Below are positions 16,030 to 21,671 of a stretch of 24,696 nt of DNA, one piece after another. Origin of the DNA: Streptomyces aureocirculatus (GTDB lineage: Bacteria; Actinomycetota; Actinomycetes; Streptomycetales; Streptomycetaceae); NCBI RefSeq assembly GCF_000720475.1, contig NZ_JOAP01000072.1, forward strand, positions 1 to 24,696, given 5' to 3'. Both the position numbers and the translations under genes were made by a program. Numbering within the stretch: position 1 is the stretch's first letter; each line of letters starts with the position of its first letter. Under the pieces are notes generated by a model. It did not search any database. It was not told where the DNA came from and saw only the letters and a program-made list of their open reading frames with translations.

Positions 16030-16722
16030 ATGAAGAACACCCGCATCACCGCTCTCGCCGCCGTCGGCCTCGCCGCCGCCCTCTCGCTCACCGCCTGCGG
16101 TGGTGACGACTCCAAGACGGACGCGTCGTCCAAGGGCTCCTCGACCTCGAACTCCTCTTCCTCTTCCTCCTCCTCGTCCTCGTCCTCGAACGGAGACGGG
16201 AAGTCGGAGGCCGGCTCGGGCTCGGGCAGCTCTGCGGCGGGCAACGAGCAGTCGGGCTCCGGTGAGGACACCAAAGCCGGGTCGGCCACGGGCGGTGCGA
16301 AGGAGGACGGCGCCAAGGTCCCGTTCTGCAAGACGGAGGACCTGGCCATCGACGCCCAGGACGCCGCCCCCGACGAGAACACCGGCCGCATCGACATCAC
16401 CCTGCTCAACCGGGGTTCGACCACCTGCTCGGCGACGGGCTTCGCGGGTGTCGACATCAAGGACGCCGACCACACCACCAGCTCGATCGAGCGCGGCCAG
16501 GCCCAGCCGCGGGTCACCACCCTCGAGCCCCGCGACGCCGCCGTCCTCAACCTCGCCTACGAGATCGACAGCAGCGGCGGAAGCCTCGCGACGCCGACCG
16601 ACATTCTGGTGACGCCCCCGAACGAGACCCACAGCGTGACCCTGAAGTGGCCCGCGGACGCCGGGGACATCAAGGGCGCCTACACCGACGTACAGGTCTA
16701 TCCCACGCACACGATCAGGTAG
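16030..16722 (+). CDS. DUF4232 lipoprotein with poly-serine linker
   Basis: The ATG is preceded by a GGGGG ribosome site. The 230-residue product has a type II signal peptide ending in the lipobox LTAC with Cys23, so the mature protein is anchored to the outer face of the membrane. A disordered linker (residues ~25-95) follows, including twelve consecutive serines encoded by mixed TCN codons and many Gly, Ser and Asn residues. Residues ~97-230 match DUF4232, an immunoglobulin-like secreted domain of unknown function. It starts VPFCKTEDLAI, with a second cysteine in STTCSATGF that probably forms a disulfide, then LEPRDAAVLNLAYEI, and ends DVQVYPTHTIR. The protein may bind a surface partner; no ligand can be inferred. 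It is convergent with the reductase gene. Confidence 0.88.
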   Translation: MKNTRITALAAVGLAAALSLTACGGDDSKTDASSKGSSTSNSSSSSSSSSSSSNGDGKSEAGSGSGSSAAGNEQSGSGEDTKAGSATGGAKEDGAKVPFCKTEDLAIDAQDAAPDENTGRIDITLLNRGSTTCSATGFAGVDIKDADHTTSSIERGQAQPRVTTLEPRDAAVLNLAYEIDSSGGSLATPTDILVTPPNETHSVTLKWPADAGDIKGAYTDVQVYPTHTIR

Positions 16723-16765
16723 GCGCGCTCCGTCACCCTTCCCACCCCAGGGCGGCCCCGACGGA

Positions 16766-16813
16766 CCTCGGCGGTCAAGGCAGCGTGCTGGCGCTGCGAC
16801 GCCGTGACCGAGG
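16766..16813. terminator. Possible terminator between convergent genes
   Basis: An inner stem GCAGCG/CGCTGC (16780-16785 and 16792-16797) lies within outer arms CCTCG..GGTCA and TGACCGAGG, leaving small bulges. It lies between the lipoprotein and reductase stops, where a bidirectional terminator is expected. The stem is imperfect. Confidence 0.4.
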
Positions 16814-16833
16814 GTGCGGCGCCCGCAGGCGCG

Positions 16834-18210
16834 TCACTCCGCCCGGCCGGACGCCCCGCCCCGCGCCGCCGAAAGCAGCCCCGGCCAGTCCGGGATCTTC
16901 ACCGAGCCGCGCCCCAGGGACCGCCCGAGGTCCGCCTCGGCACGTTCGATCGCCAGCCACCCCGGCCACTCGACCGGGTCCACGCCGGCGGCCCGCAGCG
17001 CGGTGAGCGGATCGCCCGGCACGTCCCGCAGGGCGAGGGCGGGCGCGTCGGCGAGCAGGGACAGAGCCGTCTCCTTGGCACAGGGGCGGTTGGTGCCGAT
17101 GACGCCGGTCGGGCCGCGCTTGATCCAGCCCGCCACGTACTCGCCGGGCGAGACCGCGCCGTCGCGCAGCACCCGGCCCGCCGCGTGCGGCACCGTGCCC
17201 GTGCCCGCGTCGAAGGGCAGCCCTTCCAGGGGCACCCCGCGGTAGCCGACGGACCTGAGGACGAGCTGGCCGCGGATGTCCTCGTACGTCCCGGAGCCGG
17301 TCACCGAGCCCCGGCCGTCGGGCAGCGTCCGCTCGAAGCGCACCCCGGCCGCCCGTCCCTCCGCGTCGAGCACGGCCACCGGGCGCAGGAAGAACCGCAG
17401 CCGGATGCGCCGCGCGAGGCCGCGCTCGGACCTGCCCGCCCAACTGCGCAGGACCTCCACGTTGCGGCGCCCGGCCCCGGGCAGCCCCGACGGGTCGAGG
17501 TAGGCGGGATCGAGGGCCAGCTCGGCCGGGTCGACCAGGACCTCGGTGTCCGGCAGCGAACCGAGCTCCCGCAGCTCCTTCGTGGTGAACCGCGCCTGGG
17601 ACGGGCCGCGCCGGCCCACCATGTGCACCTCGCGCACCCGGCTGTGGGCGAGCACGTCGAGCGCCTCGTGCGGAATGTCGGTCGGGAGGAGTTCCGCGGC
17701 GCCGCGGGCCAGCATCCGCGCGACGTCCACCGCGACGTTCCCGACCCCGATGACGACCGCCGACTCCACCCCGCGCACGAAGCGGTCGGGCGGCCCCGCG
17801 CCGTGGGCGGGCACATCGGGATGGGCGCTGTACCAGGACACGAACTCGGTGGCGGAACAGCTCCCCGGCAGATCCTCACCTGGCACCCCGAGGCGCCGGT
17901 CGGTGGCGGCGCCCACGCAGTACACGACCGCGTGGTACATGCCGAGCAGCCGCTCGGGCGACAGCGCCCCGGGGCCGATCTCGACGCCGCCGAAGAACCG
18001 CACGCGCTCGTGCTCGAGAACCGCGCGCAGGTTGTTCTGCAGGGACTTGATCTTCTCGTGGTCCGGCGCCACGCCGTACCGCACCAGGCCGTACGGGCAC
18101 GGCAGCCGGTCGAGCACATCGACCCGCAGCCCCGGCACGAGGTCCTGCTGGACCAGACTCTGTGCGGTGTAGACCCCGCTCGGGCCCGAACCCACGACGG
18201 CGACCTGCAC
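16834..18210 (-). CDS. fprA: Ferredoxin/adrenodoxin-type NADP+ reductase (FprA-like)
   Basis: The 458-residue protein has the layout of the adrenodoxin-reductase/FprA family. It carries an N-terminal FAD-binding GSGPSG (residues 7-12), PCPYGLVRYGVAPDHEKIK, a second Rossmann motif VIGVGNVAVDVARML (~153-167) with HMVGRRGP (~196-203) for NADPH, and the C-terminal GWIKRGPTGVIGTN that contacts FAD. It should transfer electrons from NADPH through FAD to a ferredoxin in the cytoplasm, supporting cytochromes P450 or other iron-sulfur enzymes. The GTG start has AAGGAG seven bases upstream. Length is normal for the family. No ferredoxin or P450 gene is visible here, so its partner is elsewhere. The 165 bp upstream hold a GATGCCTG direct repeat and a small CGATG/CATCG inverted repeat that may be regulatory. 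Confidence 0.93.
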   Translation of the reverse strand: MQVAVVGSGPSGVYTAQSLVQQDLVPGLRVDVLDRLPCPYGLVRYGVAPDHEKIKSLQNNLRAVLEHERVRFFGGVEIGPGALSPERLLGMYHAVVYCVGAATDRRLGVPGEDLPGSCSATEFVSWYSAHPDVPAHGAGPPDRFVRGVESAVVIGVGNVAVDVARMLARGAAELLPTDIPHEALDVLAHSRVREVHMVGRRGPSQARFTTKELRELGSLPDTEVLVDPAELALDPAYLDPSGLPGAGRRNVEVLRSWAGRSERGLARRIRLRFFLRPVAVLDAEGRAAGVRFERTLPDGRGSVTGSGTYEDIRGQLVLRSVGYRGVPLEGLPFDAGTGTVPHAAGRVLRDGAVSPGEYVAGWIKRGPTGVIGTNRPCAKETALSLLADAPALALRDVPGDPLTALRAAGVDPVEWPGWLAIERAEADLGRSLGRGSVKIPDWPGLLSAARGGASGRAE

Positions 18211-18375
18211 GGTGGCACTCCTTCCGCGAGGTGTACCCCCGGGATGCCTGAAGGCCTGGTGATGCCTGCCTCGATGTCAGCATCGCACCACTGTGCGTCC
18301 AGGGGGAGGTGCGCCGCAGCGCGTGTTGGCGGGTGCGGGGGCCGCCGTCCGTGGGGCGCGCGGCCCCGGCCCTGG

Positions 18376-19110
18376 TCAGCCCATCCCGCGCATCCGGTTG
18401 ATCTCGCTCGTCTGCTGGGCAACGACATCGTTGGCCATCTCCTCGACCAGGATGTTGTTGCCCTGGGAGAGCGCGTCGGACGCCATCGTCACCGCGCCGC
18501 TGTGATGGGTGATCATCAGCTTCAGGAAGAGTTCGTCGAAGGCCTCACCGCGGGCCGCGCGCAACTGCTTGAGCTGCGCGGGCGTGGCCATCCCCGGCAT
18601 GCCCGCGTGATCGTCTCCGCCGCCGTGCCCGTGCTGCCCGTGCCCCTGCTCCCCGGCGCCCCGCCCGCCCTTCTTGCCCTGGGCCTTCAGCCAGCGCTCC
18701 ATCGCGCCGATCTCCGGCTTCTGCGCGGCGGTGATGCGGTCCGCGAGGCGTTTCACCTGCGTGGACTCGGCGCGTCCGGGAACGAGTGCCGTCATCTCCA
18801 GGGCCTGGCCGTGGTGCGGGATCATCTTCTCGACGTACTCGAAGTCGGCCGAGTTGGGACTGTCGTCGTCGGTTCTCTGCTTCTCCGCGTCCTGTGCCGA
18901 CAGCGTGGCCGCCGTCTCGCCCGGTTTGCCGGGCACGATCACCGAAGGCCCGGACGAGGACGGCGACGTGGCCTTGCCGCCGGAACCCGTACCGGAGCTC
19001 GACCCCGAGTCGCAGGCACCGAGCCCGAGAACGGCGGCCGCCACGGACACCGTCATGGCTCCGGCGCGGACTGCGGACGTACGGCTTGCGGGAAAGCGGC
19101 GGTGGGACAC
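18376..19110 (-). CDS. DUF305 lipoprotein with His/Met-rich insert
   Basis: The GTG start has an excellent AGGAGG site seven bases upstream. The 244-residue product has a lipoprotein signal with lipobox LGAC (Cys33), then a Gly/Ser/Thr linker. It has two DUF305 helical units. The first is EYVEKMIPHHGQALEMT (~91-107) and the second FLKLMITHHSGAVTMA (~195-210), each with the hallmark paired histidines and nearby Met. Between them lies a Gly/His/Met-rich segment (~150-174, GHGQHGHGGGDDHAGMPGM) that looks like a metal-binding loop. DUF305 proteins are ferritin-like helical bundles exported to the cell surface and often found near copper-handling genes. A role in extracytoplasmic copper binding is an inference. 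The divergent neighbour is an LVIVD beta-propeller gene that shares the intergenic region. Confidence 0.92.
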   Translation of the reverse strand: MSHRRFPASRTSAVRAGAMTVSVAAAVLGLGACDSGSSSGTGSGGKATSPSSSGPSVIVPGKPGETAATLSAQDAEKQRTDDDSPNSADFEYVEKMIPHHGQALEMTALVPGRAESTQVKRLADRITAAQKPEIGAMERWLKAQGKKGGRGAGEQGHGQHGHGGGDDHAGMPGMATPAQLKQLRAARGEAFDELFLKLMITHHSGAVTMASDALSQGNNILVEEMANDVVAQQTSEINRMRGMG

Positions 19111-19181
19111 GGTGACCTCCTGTGACGGGTGGGGCAGTTGAGTCCGTCCTGGCACACGATGAGTACGCGATGCGCGTCAGC

Positions 19182-19203
19182 GATCAGTCATGGATCAGTC
19201 ATG
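19182..19203. repeat. Two perfect 11-bp tandem repeats in a divergent promoter region
   Basis: GATCAGTCATG occurs twice head to tail, followed by a degenerate third copy (TTCAGTG). An 11-bp period places the copies about one helical turn apart, as expected for tandem regulator half-sites. The array lies between the DUF305 and LVIVD genes and could control both. Confidence 0.6.
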
Positions 19204-19222
19204 TTCAGTGCGAGCCTGTGTC

Positions 19223-19238
19223 TGATCTGTTGATCTGT
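19223..19238. repeat. Two perfect 8-bp tandem repeats
   Basis: TGATCTGT occurs twice head to tail, 20 bp downstream of the 11-bp repeats. The second copy contains the TTGATC that may serve as the -35 element of the LVIVD gene, so a protein bound here would interact directly with the promoter. Confidence 0.5.
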
Positions 19239-19257
19239 ACATGAAAGGCACGATACT
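19230..19257 (+). promoter_or_regulatory. Candidate promoter of the LVIVD gene
   Basis: TTGATC (19230-19235) and GATACT (19252-19257) resemble -35 and -10 hexamers with 16-bp spacing, about 50 bp upstream of the GTG start. The surrounding A+T content is high for this genome. The assignment rests on consensus similarity only. Confidence 0.45.
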
Positions 19258-19306
19258 GCGGGTGTCCGTGAACCGTTCGTCCGTGAACGGCACTAGGGAG
19301 GACGCA

Positions 19307-20818
19307 GTGACCCTGTTGAACGAACCCCGAACACGGCGCAGACAGTGGGGAGTCGCAGCGGCCGCGGCCGGACTGCTCGCCGCACTGCTGACCGCGACGC
19401 CCGCGGTGGCGACCCCGGACCCGGGTGACGCGCCCAAGGCCCCCAAGAAGGTCTCCAAGAGCGACGCGGCCGACACCAGGGAGGCGATAGCCGACGGCAG
19501 GATCCCCGCGCCGGACGAGATAGTCCACTCCGACAACATCGAGCACCTCGCCAACATCCCCAAGGACGCGCTGTCCGACACCAACTCGGACCTCGCCTTC
19601 CAGGGCAAGTACGCCTTCGCGGGCAACTACGACGGCTTCCGCATCTTCGACATCAGCAACCCGAAGAAGCCGAGGACGGTCTCGCAGGTGCTGTGTCCCG
19701 GATCGCAGAACGACGTCTCCGTCTCAGGTGACCTGCTGTTCCTGTCGACGGACTCCTCGCGCAGCGACAGCTCCTGCTCCAGCACCACCCAGCCCGCCAC
19801 GGAGAAGTCCTCCTGGGAGGGCATGAAGGTCTTCGACATCAGCGACAAGAAGAACCCGCGCTATGTCGCCGCCGTCGAGACCGCCTGCGGCTCGCACACC
19901 CACACACTGGTCCCCGAGCGCCGCGACGTGTACGTGTACGTCTCCTCGTACGCCCCCAGTGCCGCGTTCCCGGACTGCCAGCCGCCGCACGACGGCATCT
20001 CCGTCATCAAGGTGCCGCGCAAGGCCCCGCACAAGGCCGCGGTCGTCGGCTTCCCCGTCCTGTTCCCGGGTGAGGGCCCGGACGGCGGCGGCAACCCGGG
20101 CGGGCCCACCAACCCGGGTGTCTCCAAGACCACCGGCTGCCACGACATCACCGTGCTTCCCTCCAGGGACCTCGCGGCGGGCGCGTGCATGGGTGACGGG
20201 ATCCTGTTCTCCATCAAGGACCCCGAACGCCCGAAGGTCATCGACCGCGTCCAGGACAACGTGAACTTCGCCTTCTGGCACTCGGCGACCTTCAACCAGC
20301 GTGCCGACAAGGTCGTGTTCACCGACGAGCTCGGCGGTGGCGGCGGTGCCACCTGCAACGCCGAGATCGGCCCGAACCGCGGCGCCGACGGCATCTACGA
20401 GATCAGGGGCAAGGGCAGCAAGTCCAAGCTCGTCTTCAAGAGCTACTTCAAGATCCCCCGCCATCAGGCCGACACCGAGAACTGCGTGGCCCACAACGGC
20501 TCGCTGATCCCCGTCAAGGGCAAGGACCTCATGGTCCAGGCCTGGTACCAGGGCGGCGTCTCCGTGTGGGACTTCACCGACTCCAACAAGCCCAAGGAGA
20601 TCGCGTACTTCGAGCGTGGGCCGATCTCCACCGATCAGCTCGTCGGCGGCGGCTCCTGGTCGGCGTACTACTACAACGGACACATCTACTCGAACGACAT
20701 GGTCAAGGGCTTCGACGTGCTGAAGCTCAACGACAAGCGCACCAAGCCCGCGGAGCGGGTGCGGCTGCGTGAGCTCAACGTCCAGACGCAGCCGGAGTAC
20801 TTCGGCGGGCGCCACTGA
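19307..20818 (+). CDS. Secreted LVIVD-repeat beta-propeller protein
   Basis: The GTG start is preceded by GGGAGG and begins a Sec signal peptide with a twin-charged start and hydrophobic core (GVAAAAAGLLAALLTATPAVA). In-frame ATG and GTG codons upstream lack this context. The mature part (~465 residues) is a beta-propeller with LVIVD-type blades, for example GFRIFDISNPKKPRTV and KVFDISDKKNPRYVAAV. Later segments are GISVIKVPRKAPHKAAVVGFP, GILFSIKDPERPKVIDRV and GVSVWDFTDSNKPKEIAYF. Conserved His motifs CGSHTHTL, FWHSATFN and NCVAHNGSL lie between blades and resemble metal-site positions in selenium-binding/methanethiol-oxidase-like propellers. Cysteines are frequent for a secreted protein. 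The function is not established. Divergent pairing with DUF305 suggests a shared extracytoplasmic metal or redox role. Confidence 0.9.
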   Translation: MTLLNEPRTRRRQWGVAAAAAGLLAALLTATPAVATPDPGDAPKAPKKVSKSDAADTREAIADGRIPAPDEIVHSDNIEHLANIPKDALSDTNSDLAFQGKYAFAGNYDGFRIFDISNPKKPRTVSQVLCPGSQNDVSVSGDLLFLSTDSSRSDSSCSSTTQPATEKSSWEGMKVFDISDKKNPRYVAAVETACGSHTHTLVPERRDVYVYVSSYAPSAAFPDCQPPHDGISVIKVPRKAPHKAAVVGFPVLFPGEGPDGGGNPGGPTNPGVSKTTGCHDITVLPSRDLAAGACMGDGILFSIKDPERPKVIDRVQDNVNFAFWHSATFNQRADKVVFTDELGGGGGATCNAEIGPNRGADGIYEIRGKGSKSKLVFKSYFKIPRHQADTENCVAHNGSLIPVKGKDLMVQAWYQGGVSVWDFTDSNKPKEIAYFERGPISTDQLVGGGSWSAYYYNGHIYSNDMVKGFDVLKLNDKRTKPAERVRLRELNVQTQPEYFGGRH

Positions 20819-20843
20819 CCGTCACAGGGGGCTTCGGCTCCCC

Positions 20844-20875
20844 AGGGGCCGCCCGGCAGCAGTCGGGCGGCCCCT
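20844..20875. terminator. Bidirectional terminator between convergent genes
   Basis: AGGGGCCGCCCG and CGGGCGGCCCCT form a perfect 12-bp stem with an 8-nt loop, and TT follows. It sits 25 bp after the LVIVD stop and 20 bp from the stop of the convergent protease-like gene. Confidence 0.85.
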
Positions 20876-20894
20876 TCGCCGTGAGCGGGCCGGG

Positions 20895-21572
20895 TCAGTG
20901 GCCGACCCGAAGCCCGTGTGCGGCGAGGACCGGCGCCACCGGCTGGTGGTAGGTCGTGCCACCGCTCCCGCAGTTGCCGCTGCCGCCGACGGCGATGCCG
21001 AGCGCCGCGTCGCCGTCGAAGGCCGGAGCGCCCGCGTCACCCGGCTCCAGGCACAGGGACGACCTGAAGAGTCCGTGCACGACTCCCTCGGGGTAGGTGA
21101 CGGAGACGTTCACCGCCTGCACGGTGCCACAGCGGTGGCCCGTGGTGGGCCCCAGTTGGCACACCCGCTGCCCGACCGCGGGGCGTGCCGCCCGGTCGAT
21201 CCGGAGGGGCTGCCCGCCCGCGGAGACCTCGCTCGGGTAGGAGTAGTCCGGGTTGGTGTAGCGGATCAGGGCGTAGTCGCTGCCCGGGAACCGGGACACC
21301 TCGGTCTCCCCGATGGGCACCGTAAGCCCCGGGTCGGCGAACCAGCGGGTGCGCGGCCCGGCGCAATGGCCGGGCAGAACGCCGTAGAAGCGGCTGCCGT
21401 CGGTCGCGTTGAAGGCCACCGGACAGCGGCCGCCGCCCGAGCTGAAGAGCCGGTCGCCGCCGCGTATCACGCCCTGTTCCGCGGGGGCGGCGCCCGCGAC
21501 GGGGGCGGCCGCGACGGTGAGCGCGGCCAGGGTGCAGGTGAGGGCCTGGAGCAGGATCGTACGAAGCCTCAT
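20895..21572 (-). CDS. Secreted trypsin-like (S1) protein, probably inactive: catalytic Ser replaced by Ala
   Basis: The ATG has an AGGA site seven bases upstream. The 225-residue product has a Sec signal peptide (cleavage near VAGAAPA, about residue 30). Its fold resembles streptogrisin/alpha-lytic proteases: His69 in GVLPGHCAG, Asp99 in GSDYALIRY, CQLGPTTGHRCGTV, and the active-site loop followed by GIAVGGSGNCGSGGTTYHQPV. The loop reads EPGDAGAPAF where active members have GDSG. The nucleophile position (residue 180) is encoded by GCG at 21033-21035 on the complementary strand, one base from a serine codon. Active homologues are also made with a ~75-residue or longer propeptide, which is absent here. 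The protein is therefore probably a non-catalytic binder or decoy, or a recently inactivated protease. The fold call is firm; inactivity follows from known S1 chemistry. Confidence 0.9.
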   Translation of the reverse strand: MRLRTILLQALTCTLAALTVAAAPVAGAAPAEQGVIRGGDRLFSSGGGRCPVAFNATDGSRFYGVLPGHCAGPRTRWFADPGLTVPIGETEVSRFPGSDYALIRYTNPDYSYPSEVSAGGQPLRIDRAARPAVGQRVCQLGPTTGHRCGTVQAVNVSVTYPEGVVHGLFRSSLCLEPGDAGAPAFDGDAALGIAVGGSGNCGSGGTTYHQPVAPVLAAHGLRVGH

Positions 21573-21671
21573 GACGCGTCCTGTCGGGAAGGCGGGAGGG
21601 GATGGGGCAGGCCGTCCGACATTGTCGCCCAGCCCGGCCCGTGTCGCGCCGCGCCCGCAACTACCGTTACC

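Noticed and set aside
16804..19125. 773-codon plus-strand frame opposite the reductase and DUF305 genes
   Set aside because: It spans two well-supported minus-strand genes and their intergenic region; antisense artefact.
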